In this document: piece after piece, positions 23,501 to 36,600 of the stretch
How the letters are laid out: each line of letters starts with the position of its first letter
Numbering within the stretch: the stretch's first letter is position 1
DNA from: Brachypodium distachyon
Taxonomy: Eukaryota > Streptophyta > Magnoliopsida > Poales > Poaceae
NCBI RefSeq assembly: GCF_000005505.3
Contig: NC_016133.3
Location: forward strand, 53,843,237-53,907,236
Reading direction: 5' to 3'
Length of the DNA: 64,000 bases
The notes under the pieces: generated by a model
What the model was told of the DNA's origin: nothing
The model's input: only the letters and a program-made list of their open reading frames with translations
The model's database searches: none
Program-made: the position numbers and the translations under genes

Positions 23501-24695
23501 CATTTCTTTTCACACTATGAATAAAGCTATGTGTGCTCCAATTTCTTTCACGGCAAGAAGAAGAAGCAGGTTGACTAATCAATTTGATAGCCAAACTTTG
23601 CAAGTTAGGAACAGATTGTCCATGATTTGTCCACCATACCATTGGAGAGAGCATATGCCTGTCGTTGATGGAATCAGTCATTGAATTCTTCACTTTGAGA
23701 GGAGAATCTTGAGTATTCTTCCTCCACTCTTATCAAATCTTCTTGTAATTGGAACATTTTCGTAAAGCATTTCATCCTCATTTTTTATATATCAAAATCC
23801 TTGTTGGGGTGGGTGGGGGGTGGGGTACACGGTCAGCACCTTCTCCTTTCCACTTGTCGCTATAATATTTTGGATTAAGTGATGTGCCAAACAGTGGAGT
23901 GGATTATTGCCTTTTGTCCACTGGTAAATCAAAATGTCCTGAACAAGAGAGTAAAAGGTGGACTCATAATTTTCTAACCCTTCCCATTCATGTAATAGCT
24001 TTCTTTACTTTCTCAATCATTGAATCCCACATCTCATAAATGAGATGAAGACATGGTGTGTTGGTGTCCGCCACACATATGAATTCATATATAGGATCCG
24101 TAAATTTGACAATGTAGTCAGCTACACTTCACTAAGTAGCTTATGAATCATTTCTTTAAGTCTCCCATTCTTCACTAATTACCCTAAGCTCGCCGTCTGC
24201 TCCTGCTGGTCGCAGCCGCCATGAAGGGAGGCAGCGGAGGTAGGGGCGCTGGGGCGGGAGTGCCAAGGCAACTGGCCTGTGCCACACTTAAATGAGAGGT
24301 AGGGATTCTAAATGGGCCGGGCCATATCCATCTTTAAAATCTTTATTTTACAAAGTGGAGTATCTGTGTTTAGATACGGGTAGAGAAGGGGAAGTTAGCA
24401 CGATTGGAATTGGCATAGGAACATGTATTGATGTACCAGATCGGCTAATGCTCCCAGGTTGATGCGATGTATTCCACCAGTTGACTGGAGACTTTATTTA
24501 TATATGATCCAGTATATTGGCTATGAAGACTGATATCTGTGCCAATCGACAGGGAGGAGCATTAAGTCTGCTCTTATTGGTGGTTCTAGCCTGGCATTCA
24601 CGTCTGCTGTGCTGGATGTCGGTGGTAACACTACCAGAGTGGACAATGGCAAAGCGTACCATGCATACACAACGGAAAAGAAGCCAGCTCATTGA
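20562..24695 (+). CDS. OEP16-3: Outer envelope pore protein 16-3 (Tim17/22/23 superfamily)
   Basis: A small membrane protein of 148 residues from the OEP16 branch of the Tim17/22/23 (PRAT) family. Family members form channels or translocase subunits in chloroplast and mitochondrial membranes; OEP16-3 has been linked to both mitochondria and plastids. Coding exons are 20562-20865 and 24553-24695, joined in phase (GGCTACAGAG|GT donor, CGACAG acceptor). Signatures are GAMTGLAAGTIWGTI, WHDVPRVERHVALPGLIRT, GVTFAAVGGLYIGVEQLVQ and KKRDFVNGAIGAFVAGA in exon 1, and RSIKSALIGGSSLAFTSAVLD plus GGNTTRVD in exon 2. Four helices with the spaced small-residue motifs of the family are visible. A leader intron (20376-20555) precedes the ATG. 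The 3.7 kb coding intron contains transposon relics. The length agrees with the Arabidopsis protein (about 159 residues). Confidence 0.93.
21187..21221 (+). repeat. 9-bp direct repeat flanking TCCCGC-poly(A)
   Basis: GAACAATGC occurs at 21187-21195 and 21213-21221. The spacer is TCCCGC followed by eleven As. It matches the style, and part of the sequence, of the spacer at 4499-4516. Confidence 0.65.
23236..24170 (-). mobile_element. hAT transposase relic, C-terminal part
   Basis: Minus-strand frames contain the hAT C-terminal dimerisation signature: MVWWTNHGQSVPNLQSLAIK, then LISQPASSSCRERNWSTHSF, NALTPERAEDLVFVCTTIHN and LRLLSRSS. Further upstream on the minus strand lies FTDPIYEFICVADTNTPCLH with LIYEMWDSMIEKVKKA, typical of the transposase core. 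A run of acidic residues (DEDEDEDE), encoded by ATCTTC repeats at 23240-23265, closes the protein. Frames are broken, the N-terminal zinc finger is missing, and I found no terminal inverted repeats. Confidence 0.75.
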
Positions 24696-25510
24696 TCAAG
24701 GTTGTGTACTTGTAGCACAAATCTTGCAAGCCATCAGCTCGGTGAATTTTTTAGCTGATGCGTGCTCTTATGCCTGTTTTGCTGATGCACCCTGTTCCTT
24801 CGCAAATCCATGATAACTTGTTTTGCTCGAGGGACCAATACAACAGACGCGGAATAAATTTCTATTTATTTTCTTTTGCTTGATTATCGGTTAAATAATC
24901 ACCCATGACGTATTATACTGCCTTGAATTGAGTCTCGTGCAGTGTGAAATGCTGAATTCTATGAATTGCTTGAGGTTCTTGGATTGTCTCTGTTCGTATG
25001 TTATCATTGGCTGAAAGTTTGCACTGCACTACGTGGTGTGTGGTATTCGTCTCTATGATAAGAAATAAGTATGGCGGTACCAAAGATGATCAACAAAGAT
25101 ACATCGTTTGTAACAAATAGAAAAAAGAAGACCTGTGTTCTGCAATTTCTGAGTGGTGATACGATCTTTCTTAAGTTGACGGTAATTTGCCCACGATGGA
25201 AGGTATTTTTAGCACCCAATGGAAGTTGTGGAAGAAGATTTAAGGCTGGGAGGAAAATTCTGTCCATAGCAGGCAGACAGAAGCTGGTAGAAGGTGCTGC
25301 CCAAGCAATTGGCATTTGTCCTAGATTATCACAGTTAAGATCTATTTGAAGAGTTGAATGCACCAAAAGTCTAAAAGGAATTGTGGGGATGTTAAGCTAG
25401 TATTAACATTATGAAAATAAGTACTGACTCCTAAATGTAAACTACGTGAGGTCCTATTCACACCGCATGAGCTTTGAATTGCACGTGCAACAACTTGACC
25501 ACTTACGGTC
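24696..25510 (+). other. 3' UTR and flank of OEP16-3
   Basis: Non-coding sequence after the TGA at 24693-24695. A 92-codon frame at 25071-25349 has no family resemblance. Confidence 0.35.
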
Positions 25511-25512
25511 AC

Positions 25513-25597
25513 TATTCTATAAAACCGCTCCTGAAAAGTTCCTCCTAATTTACTGTTCTATAAAACCGCTCCTGAAAAGTCCCTCCTAATTTTATCG
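25513..25597. repeat. Tandem duplication, about 42-bp unit, two copies
   Basis: TTCTATAAAACCGCTCCTGA with AAAGTTCCTCCTAATTTAC is followed directly by a second copy differing at very few bases (AAAGTCCCTCCTAATTTTA). The high identity suggests a recent event. Confidence 0.75.
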
Positions 25598-26367
25598 GTC
25601 GTCTGCCCATGTTGTTGTGGTTGAGGTCGATGTCGGTACCCAAGAGCTCGCTGAAAGACGAAGGAAGTGACGTGCAGGCGACACTGTTGGGGGTGTAGAA
25701 CTCACGGTGGAGAAGATGGAGAGCAAAGCCAAGCTCATGGTGGAGATATGATGTTGTTGATATGAGTATTCATCAATCCTATTAAGTTATAGACCAGTGT
25801 GTCACACACCCTCCTCCTCAAAGGACCTGACGTTCTCGTCAGTCACACGCCTAAGCCAGATCGTCCCTTCTTGCCACACGCCCATATGCGTCCAGTGCCG
25901 GCAAACACGCTTAACTAGGTTCCTTTCGGATGGGCTTCTGGAAAAAAAGGTATATCTTGTTAATATAAGTATTATATCAATCCTATTAAGCTATAGGCCA
26001 TTGTGTCACAATAGAATCTATCGTGACTCACTTAGTGTATTTTTAGGACTCAAGTAGTATATATTTTATATAGTATTATAACAAACTTTTCGCTTCACAA
26101 TACTTTTAGGCAACGCAGGTGTCTTGGATGCCAAAAGTATACAATCGAGTCGACAAAGGTCCTATTCGAGCCAAATCAACGTCGAGTTGTACATGTGCGT
26201 GTTGACCATTGCCACGTTAGAAACAAGGAAATTTGCAAAAAGGACAATCGAAGACCAAACCTGACTCTGCACTGCTCAGCGTGAAGAACCTAACCATGTC
26301 AACGGCTTCGTAGCGACTGGCCGCACACATGTAAGAAGGGGCCAAGGTGCAACCTCCATTGATAGTC

Positions 26368-26445
26368 ATGCTCCCTCCGATCTGTAATAAATGTTTTGGA
26401 TTTAGTACAAAATTAGTACAAGGGTTAATAACTTTATTCAAACTC
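26368..26445. mobile_element. Stowaway-type MITE end (half element)
   Basis: GCTCCCTCCGATCTGTAATAAATG with GGATTTAGTACAAAATTAGTACA matches the left arm of a small Stowaway element like the one at 61881. The right arm is not present, so this is a solo end or a diverged copy. Confidence 0.45.
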
Positions 26446-27632
26446 CAAAACCATTACATGTACAATGCTTCGGACTATAGACATAATAAACTACAAAGTA
26501 ATCGCTAGGACTAAGAATTACAATGAAATTTCTCGAGCAAATCTTTTTTTTGGTATCAATCTTTGCAACACAAAATATTGTCCATGCATTAGCAAAAAGA
26601 CTACCATTAGATTGAATCGGCAACATCGTCACTCGTACCCTTGCACGATTTGACTATCTCAAAAAAACCCTTGAGACGCCCACCTAAAAAAATGAGAAGC
26701 CGTGATCGTTCAACTTGAGCCAAAGATGATCCCTAAAGGTGCAGGTCATCAAACCACATGATCTTTATGAAAACGCCGTAGAAGAACTCCAAAGCCACAA
26801 AAGGTCGTACCAACAAAAACACCAAGACAAACTAACGGAGACTCATCAAATTCATGTGAATGGGTATGTGAGGAGACACACTCAAAGTCTCATCACATTC
26901 ATATGAATGGATAGGCGAGGAGACGTACTCAAAATCCGCATGATTGAACACGTCAAATCCGCGGTGAGTAAAACTTTCTGGAACCGTGCCATTGGCCAAT
27001 AAGACTCTGGTGACTGTAGGTGAGGAGAACAGATTCCGCTGACAACGGTGCTCAACCTCAAAACACTAAGTTATCTCAATCTTTCTCCCTGGCGGCGGCT
27101 ATGCAGCAGTTACACTCTGGAAGCTGTGTATTGAGTATTGACACCAAATTGCCGGTGATTCTGCTGTGCCAGATGCTTGATGCAATTGTCCAAAAAAATA
27201 ATTATAGCTGTACCACACATGAGTGAAGACTTCCTGGGCACCCTTAGAACCAGAAATTTCTGAGCAAAACTGTATCTTAGGGAAAATAAAATAAGACCTG
27301 CATCGTGCTACGGTGCAATTGATTGACAATGAAGCGTTTGAAGTGTTAATCTCTTGGCAACTATGTATATAGCCTGTGTACAGAAATTATGAATTAACAT
27401 ATCGGTCTGGATATTACAGTTAAAGGCTTGATCATTTATCTCATCAGCAGTCTAACCGACACAAGAATTGTCTTCGCTCCACTTTCGTTATTATTATTGA
27501 ACTCGTGCTAAGAACCCACCCAAAATAAATTAAAATTACTCTTGCCACAGTGGACGTGACAACCTATTGGTAAAAAAAATCACCCTAGAAGTTCAAAATT
27601 GTAGGAGAGAACAACCATTCCAAATTCTTTTA
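26446..27632. other. Intergenic region and 3' UTR of FRIENDLY
   Basis: AT-rich non-coding sequence. About 27300-27632 is probably the 3' UTR of the minus-strand gene. No other gene is recognised. Confidence 0.35.
26841..26935. repeat. Two-copy tandem repeat, about 47-bp unit
   Basis: GACTCATCAAATTCATGTGA with ATGGGTATGTGAGGAGAC is followed by GTCTCATCACATTCATATGA with ATGGATAGGCGAGGAGAC. The copies differ by several substitutions, so the duplication is older than the one at 25513. Confidence 0.65.
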
Positions 27633-30600
27633 CTATGCTTTCTGCTTGGATTTCTGCTTCTTCAACTCCAATGACGCACCCAATCCTACAGGAGTGTGAC
27701 CGTCTGCCTTGGCGGGTGGCCCATTTGTTTCCTTGGTCTCCTTTGTGCCATTAAGGGCAGGACCATTAGACTGCTTCCCTTCAGATTCAGTTGTTTGAGT
27801 GTTTGTAGTGGCAGATGTAGCAGCCGAGTTGATAAGGCTGAGAATTTGATTTAGTTCAGACACACTGTTTGCAGGAGGCACATTACGCAAAGTAACACCC
27901 CTGGCAGCAGCCTTTTTCCGGGCTTCTGCAGTTGCTTTGGCACCTCGCTCATCGACTCCTCTTCCTCTAGGAAGACCTTCTCCAACTACTGCAGCATTAT
28001 GTGATTTGTTGATATTTGCTGATCCATCGCCAGATTGGATTGCCTTCATTGCTTGGTACAATCCAGGATGCGCCTGGCAAATCACAAGTCAACAATTTGG
28101 TGCCACCAAAAATTAGGTACAAACTATAGAGGTGGATGCTAATTTCATGTCAAATTATCACATCTCTGTGGGGCAAAAGCATTGATATTGACTTTCAAAA
28201 AATAGCCTGAAAAACCATGGCAGTTTTGCCAATGAAAAAGAAACATGGATTGGCCGTACTGTGTCCAACAATACACACATTTTTACAGGCTGTGGAAGAA
28301 TTCAATGCACTTCCAGGGTAGGACAACATCTGGGAAGAACCAGAGTCCAAATGGGGGAATTCCAACTAAACTGTCTCAGCTGCCCGTCCGTGACAGATTT
28401 ACAGCTAGGTGTGTAAGAAGCTTAGTATGTTGTCAGGCCATATGACACCAACATCCCAAGATCAAGTAGATAAATTTTCTGACACAAGGTTCGGCAATTT
28501 AAATCATCCCCAGAGCTGTAACCTAATAAATAGAACTATCTATATTTAGGACTCTAGCATATTAATGTGCTACCATTATGTGAGATCAAATTTCAAGGGC
28601 ATAATAGCAAGACTTGCAAGTTTTAACTAATATCTTACCTTTATAAAATCAATAGCGCTATCAGATGGATTAGTTCCCCTGCCTTTTTGCTTCTGGGCAT
28701 TAACCTGTACAAGAAATGAACTTGATCTCCAATAGATAATATAAGAAGATTCAGCATGCTAGGGAAGAAATATATGTAAACCATAAAGGAAGCTCCGATT
28801 TTCTAAATTTCCTATGGAATACTATGCATTGTGTTTTTGCTTTAGGAAATGCACGAGAATCCTAGGATCAAGAGCGAAACAACTTTAGGAAATATCTTCT
28901 GAGCATGTACCTGCTGTTCCCGACCCTTAAATGTATTCAGCCAATTTTCTGAATCTTTTGTTCGTGAATCATCATTCCCTAATTGTTTTACCAGTATATC
29001 ATGGGTCTTCGTTTCATGCTGCCATCAAAATTCAACACACATCAGTACAGTATTTCAAATGTTATTTCACCAACCATTTTCTGTCAGAACTAACCTGAAT
29101 CGAAAGCTTGTATGCACCCATACAACTGAATGCAATGGCAAGAGCATGATAGCATACTGCTGTTTGAATATGGCCTGGGCCTAAAAGGCGCTCATTCTTC
29201 TTAAGTGCTTCTTGAAGATACCTAAGAGCAGTACTCATATTGCTTGCATCCTGATACATCATCGCCACATTTATAAGAGTTGCTGCAACATCCGGATGAT
29301 CAGGACCTGATGCTAAACTTAGCAAAAGCAGTGTACGGGACATGTGCCGCAATGCAAGTTCAGTTTGATTGAGCCCATGATAGAACAAAGCCATGTTGCC
29401 GTAGCTGAAAATAAGACATAGCATTAAATAAAGATTGTACGATGTATTGACTGCCACTGCTATGTGCCAATAGCAAAGAGGTCATTTCAAAGTGAGACAA
29501 TGAGACATCAGCTCTTGCATTACAAATTTTGGACAAACCATGAGACTTAGAACTGGCTGTAAGTTTTTGCAATGATGATAGGACATTCAGTTTAACTTGG
29601 ATAAAATAAGTTGAACTTTAAGCTTACTTTAAATGCACCAACTAAAATTTATAACACAAATAAATTAGCCAACTACATACCTGTGGGCTGTATCAGGATG
29701 ATCTAGACCAAGGCATCGCTCATTTATGACAAGTTCTCTATGTTGCTGCACAATTGCTCCCGCTGTATCGCCCGCATGGTATAAAACCATAGCAAGGTAC
29801 CTTCAGACAAAATAAAACGAATAAAGATAACGGTTTCAATATGAATTAAGGTTTATTCAAAAAATATTTATACAGCATTCTCATGATAAGAAAAAAATGC
29901 GAAACATGCCCAGCATCTGAACTCTTTTATGTTAATATTCAGCTTGCATAATTGCAATCATACATGTGATGCAATAATATTATCACCGATACAGTTTCTT
30001 GTATCTATCCATATAAGAAATTTTTCACGCAGTAAGGCAGTGGGCATATAACATGATCTAAACAGTTCTGGAAATGCTGTGGAACATATCTACCAAAGAC
30101 TTATAGATAAAAGTAGGTATACCGGCAACAGTTTGCAGCATCCTTGTGCATGGGACCATTTATCTACAATAATAGCAATGGTCAGAATTCAGAAGGAGAT
30201 ATCAGAAGTTATGAGGATTTTGATGCTAAGGTAGTTGTATTGTTTTGTGTACCTGTTGAAGTAGCGAAAAAGCTTCATTAAATAGTGCATACGCCTCGTT
30301 CAGTGTTCCCTGAAATGCATGAATGATAATTTAAATATTAAGCATATATACAGATCAGTTCAGCAGAAAGAAGAAACAAGTAAACACTTTACGGCAAGAT
30401 TGTATAGGACATATATACCTCAGCCATTCGGATTTTCCCTGCTTCCATAAGCTTCCTTGCGTCCGTACAGGTAGGAACAGAGTGCTTGACAACTGGTTGG
30501 AGATTCAAGATATCTGAAGGTTGGAATGGAGCTGCAGCATTCAGATCATATTTACGAGCAGCGATTGTTATTCCCACCTGTTAAGTAAATATTGGATATT

Positions 30601-33600
30601 TGAAACAGATAAGATGGCATGGCCACAATAATACAAGAATTTAGGGTAGCGTGGTTCTAAAAGCAGGTCAGCATTTTTTTTAAATGCCCAAACGGGCAGC
30701 TGCAAAGTAGACTTCCACCCACAGTACAATTAAAATTTCTCGAATGAAGAAAAAACCACACACGGCAAAATATCATCTGATAAATATAATTATCATAAAG
30801 GGCTGAACATAGTTAACCTTTTGGCAAAGATTACGGAGAACTGCAACTCTTTTAGCCCCAACCCTCGCATCATCTGGCACTTCAAACTAAGTAAATGAAG
30901 TCCATTAGTCATGGTGCTCACATAAAAGCTGAAAATGAGAAGTAATAGCTACCATCACTACCTGATATTTATGTTTTGCAAACTCCTTAATGTCAGACCA
31001 AATTCCATCAGATGTTAGGTGGGAATATGCTGATTGACCCTTTCTTGAAGATGCTGAATGGCCAGATTTCTGACCCTTGGTCGATTTTTGAGTTTCATGA
31101 CCCTAAAATATTGAACACAGTAGTAATACCAGTTAAAAATGAAACAAAAATAAACTAATTATAGGTACCGCACACGTAACCTCCAGATAAAGTTCCTTCA
31201 CAGGAATATCGCAGATTGCTAATGATTGGATATCATACCTTCTGGGATTTCGACTGGGCAGCACTACCTTTTGTCGAAGCAGCCAAAACTTTGCCGATAA
31301 AACAATTTAAGAAATGCGCAACAGCAGGTCCAATATTATGGTCCGGGCTTTGCCTCAGTATATCCTGGAGTGATAAGAGCAAGGGACGGTTAACAAAAAA
31401 GTGCACTACCACTATAACTAAGTTTGGGAGTTTGACAGGAGGTATTAGCAATACGGTCCCACACGAGCACACGAAGCATCAGTGTGCAAAATTCAAGGTC
31501 ACCTTGGTAACTACTGTATCCAGACAGGGCTCATGTAATAACATTAAAATACAAGCATAATTAAAATGGAATTTTATCTCTTTTTCCACACCTGCGGAAA
31601 CAGTTCAGAATGAAAGCTCATGGTGATTTTATCTCTTTTTGCACACCACAAGAAACAGTTCATAACAAAAGTTCATGGCGACTTGAGGTACATTAGCCGC
31701 TCTACAAATAGAATGCATTTTCGATGTAGCTTTCATGACTGAATTGTTCGAGATCTTTTTTTTACACATGGAAGCCGATAGATATTAAAAGAATATAATC
31801 CTGATTGTTGTAGATATATCATGAGATAACAGAAGCACTTCAGTTGATTTAACCGACTTTGACATGATTTGTTTCAACGTCACGAACAATCAGCTGCAGT
31901 CAGAACAAGCAAGATAGACGAACAACATTCTTTGCAGACTTGACAATATCTTAGCAGAAGACAAATCCTATAAATATTGTAAAATGCTTGATGTCACAAA
32001 AAATAAATAGCTGCATCAGGCATAAACAGAATAGGGGCATCACCTTGACAACATGTTTTGCAGACCTAACAATTATCTCAGCTGAAAACAAGTCCCATAA
32101 ATGCGGCAATTGCTTGATCATACCTGCAACCTGATAAGAGACTTATTTTAAGAACTTAAGAACATATAACTGCAATGGAATGTAAACTTTCACATGTATC
32201 AGTCCAAAGAGACTCACTTTGCCCAAATATCTAACATTTATCCCATTGCTATGAAGCACATCGGTTAAAGTTTGACCATCCATAGGGGAGACATCAAGAG
32301 AGCAAAGGTCCTGAACAAACTTTGGGATCACCGTCTCTAGCAGATATGAACCAACTTTTTTGACCAAAGCTTCGTCTGCTGCAATCTCCTGAGTAAATTG
32401 AAGAGCATAATGTTACGAAATCGCGATAAAGGATATTAAACTAAGAGTAGTTCTTAAACTAACCTCTGGACTGCCAGCAAGCTTGTACTCCGTAAATACA
32501 TTTGGATTGAAAAGAATTTCAGCAGCTGAGTCAGTATTTTCAGCAGGTCTAGGAGCAGAACTTTCATCAGACTTGTCATGTCCCTCCACGATAGTAGCCT
32601 GAAATATCAGGAATAAGTTTCTAGTTTACATACAAACAACAATGTGGACCATGTAGATGAATCAGTGCACAATACTGATCCAACTTCCCTAACTTCTGGA
32701 TTAAAAATGGAGTGGAAAAAACAATTTGATTTGTGCGCTGGAGAAGGCAGAGCTCTTGGTAATAATCTATGATCATGCAACTGCATAGCTGCTAATGGCA
32801 CAAAAAAATTTGCAATGTTCTTAGGACAACATTTTTCCTGTTTCGGAGTGACATAACCAAAACCTAATTTTCAGATGCTTATTTACTGCATGCATGCATG
32901 CTAATTGGCTTAATGGTTGGAGAGAGACTATCAGATTCTTCTTTTCCAGTCATGCTTCAGCTTCTAGCTCATCTGGGGCATTATTTTATAATTTATTTGG
33001 ATCTAGCTGGTCCTTGTTAATAACATATTCCCAGTTTCCCACTAGGGAACTCCCATATTCAAAGAAAAAATGCATGCTAGTCTTCTCTACGAAAAAGTAG
33101 AAATACAGTGAGAACAATTTCGGTACCAACCGTAGCATCTTGCCCATTAGACTCTGCAGGGACATCTGGAACTTTCTCTGCCGGGGGTTGCTTTATGGAT
33201 TCAGCCTGCTCAATTAAACAGTATCAGATAGTTAGGATTACCCAAGAAATAATTCATGTTCCAGTGAAACATAAAATAGTTAGTACTACAAATAAAACTG
33301 TGTGACCAGCTGACCTCAACAAATGAGGCTACAAGTTCAGGCCTCAACACACAGAAGCGGTGCTGCAGTCCAATGAAATTAGAATCTCGCGGAGTCACTC
33401 TCATCAGATCCAAAATATAATGCCTATAGTGGGTAAATGTCAGAACAGCTTGAAATACACTGGTAGGACCATGGATACACTTCATTCTAACAGAGCAAAG
33501 ATAGCAAGAAAGTGACGAGTCACGACAAAAGTAAGAGAAATAACACTACAGCTCATTTGGCACCTCACATTTCATTTCATTTCATTTCATTTGGTAGAAA

Positions 33601-36600
33601 TCAAATGAAATCAAATTCTTTTAGAAGATATCATTTAGTTGAACTTGAATTCCGAATTCAATAATCATGTTTATCTGCCACATGGATTTGTAGAATGAGA
33701 CAAATCCAGAGAAATGATGCCTTTTAGATAGGAATTGGGTTTGGGTGTATGTACAATTCCATGGAATTTCAGATTGAATTCTTATATCTAATTCCATGCC
33801 AGCCAAATAAGTTGGTTTCTGGAATCCAAAATGAATTCTAGAATTCCATGCCCAAATGATGGGAGCCAAACGAGTTGTGAGAGATTTTGAGGAATTCAGC
33901 CATTTGATGACTGGACTTGTTTTCCCTTACGATGTGGCCGGAATGGGCAAGCTCCGGGTAAAATCTGGACTCTCTCTTTCCAAAGACGGACATGAAGGAA
34001 GTAACATTGGAGATCTTTGACAGTTCAGGCGTGTGATAGTTAAATTAAGGTAAGAAGAATGCACTCCTATTAGGTTATTTACATGCTCAATGTTTCTAAA
34101 ACAAGAAACCGAACAAAACATAACAACTCGACCAGTCAAACAAATAGCCTGTCAGAAACAACAAAAAAGGTAACTGTTGCACAGTATTTCACCAACCACT
34201 GAAAAGGTAGTAAACAAATCAGTGTTCAACGTCGAGATAAGAATTACCTGTCGTCACTACCAACAATTCCCTTGCATTCAACTGTAGCAGCCAATTTTAC
34301 AGGATTGCCAGAACCATCCAAAACAACATGCTCCTTCACATGGAGCCGCTTTGCAGCCTCAACTACCTAACAGAGCAGATTCTTATAGTATAAATGAAGA
34401 CATCATCATGAAATAAGAATTAATTACAACAATATGCCCCACGACAGATAATCAGGAGTGCCATGTAATCACAGTGAATCAACAGAAAGTAGATGCCTCG
34501 AACACAAAATATGCAATTTTAGTATCGCTAATGGCAGTCTGAATAATAAGGCAACAAACCAGTCAGCTTCATGTGGTTAATCATTAAATCAAGCAATTAG
34601 ACCTTAATGAACATAGCATAACAACAAGTGTAGTTGAACAACCAACTGGCAGCACTGTTAAGTTCATGTCTGAACTGCAGGTCGTGATATAGATAGACAG
34701 CCCACTAGTAGGCATAAACAACTGATAAAATCATCCAATCATGTGGAACAATGTTTAGCAGATCAGAAGAGATAACGAACCTTAGCATGGAATGCCTCGT
34801 TCCAAGATATCTTCTTGCCATTATCGACAGAACCATACAGAAGGGAGTCGGACTTGTCTCCTTGAAGTATACCAGGTATGATACTCTACAAATCCGGCAC
34901 AGTAGCATAAGGTACAATAATAAGAACTACCGTCACTAAAACCAATATAAAAGGAAAAAATGTAGTTCAAATATGGAAGAAAAAAAAGAAAAAGTAGGAA
35001 GCCCAAATGGGGCACCATGCTGCCTAAGCTCCAAGTTTTTTAAAACATCTATTTTTTTCATTCAATTTTGGGTATATATCCGACTACAAGAATTCAAATG
35101 AAATACACACCTCCCAAAAACATCAATCTTTTTAAATGAATTAAGGGTATATTCGAATCACACCCCTAGAATCAGGGTATGAACATCACATACCCAAATT
35201 TCAGGGTATGTGATTCAAATATACCCAAAATAATTTAAATGCAGATGTAGTTTTTTCAAAGTTATGTTTTCCATTTGGCTATATACTCAAAGGTATGTCC
35301 CCAAAAAATATAATTTCCAAAAACTATATTCAGATTATCTTTGAATTTGTGCCTCTTTATATGATCCGGGCACCATGGAGCATCTACTGTTTTACCTAGG
35401 TGCATACAAGAAAATAAAATACTACAAAATGCAATTATCAAACTCTTTATATGATCCAATAAGTTTGTACTACATCTCTTTTTACGGAGTCTACAAAATC
35501 ACACAGTATACTCAACCAATATAACTCAAGTAGGGACCATATCAAAAGTAAAAACAGAGAGCGTTTCGAACTCAGGATGTGCAACAACAAAAAGTAGGAA
35601 TCCTGAGTAACTGCTTTCTAGACATATACCTGAGCTACAACCCTGTGACCTCTGTAATCAATTATTGCCATGGCAAGGTTGTAAAGACCAGGAACATCAG
35701 CTTCTTGGTAAGATTTGGTTCCCTTTAAGTCATTATTAGCGGAAGCATAGGTCGCCTGCTCACTGTCTGCTATTTGTGCTTCTGCGGATGCATCAGGATT
35801 ATTGTCCAAAACACCATTAGGCTCTTCAGTTTTTGAATTCGGTGCTACACTGGAGTCTGTATGTTTCCTATCTGCCTTAGCACCCAAATCTGGGGAGGTC
35901 ACAAGCGTACTTCTACTGGAACCATTTTGACAGTCCAGCTTGTGGTCCTTCGAAATTTGCTCATAGTCAGAGTCGACAGCAAAACTAAAGAAAATATTGT
36001 TGTGGACATACCTGAAATATATACGTATGAGCACATTAAGCATATAGAAAAGGCATGAAGTTAAACAACCTTGCCTACCATTTGTCAAGACTAGGCATGA
36101 TGGTATCCACAAAAACAGTGGTTGAAAGTGAAATTGAAAATCTAAGAGGAATACTTGTAGACTGCATCAACCTAAAAACAAGACTGGTTGTTGACACAGC
36201 CAACTCGAGGTTACAATTGTAGACACTGGTCCCTATTCTTGGTTCACTAGCACTTATGTACAATTAAAGATAGGATGCAACTTCTCAAACATAAATCACC
36301 TTGTTTCATACATCATATTTCAAGCAGGGCATATTATTAATAGTACTTCTATGAACATGGGACCAGAATTTTGCAAATAATCCCTCAGATCACATACCCA
36401 TTTCACAACTTCAGGTCTTTTGAAATCAAATGCAACCAAATCACATAAAATGGGTTGCATTTGGTGAACACGAATGATAGCACATGACTATGGGCCTGCC
36501 CTAGATACTCCAAGCACGAACTAGATATAACATTGTTCACATGTTTGATTAACAATGTAAAATCAAATGATTCAGCAAAGTTTTGTGGCCATTAAGCAAC

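Larger units (their letters stand above)
20866..24552 (+). other. Long OEP16-3 intron with transposon relics
   Basis: 3687 bases between the two coding exons. It contains a poly(A) micro-insert (21187-21221), AT-rich sequence with no gene, a short GC-rich patch near 22300, and a decayed hAT transposase in antisense orientation (23236-24170). Confidence 0.8.
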
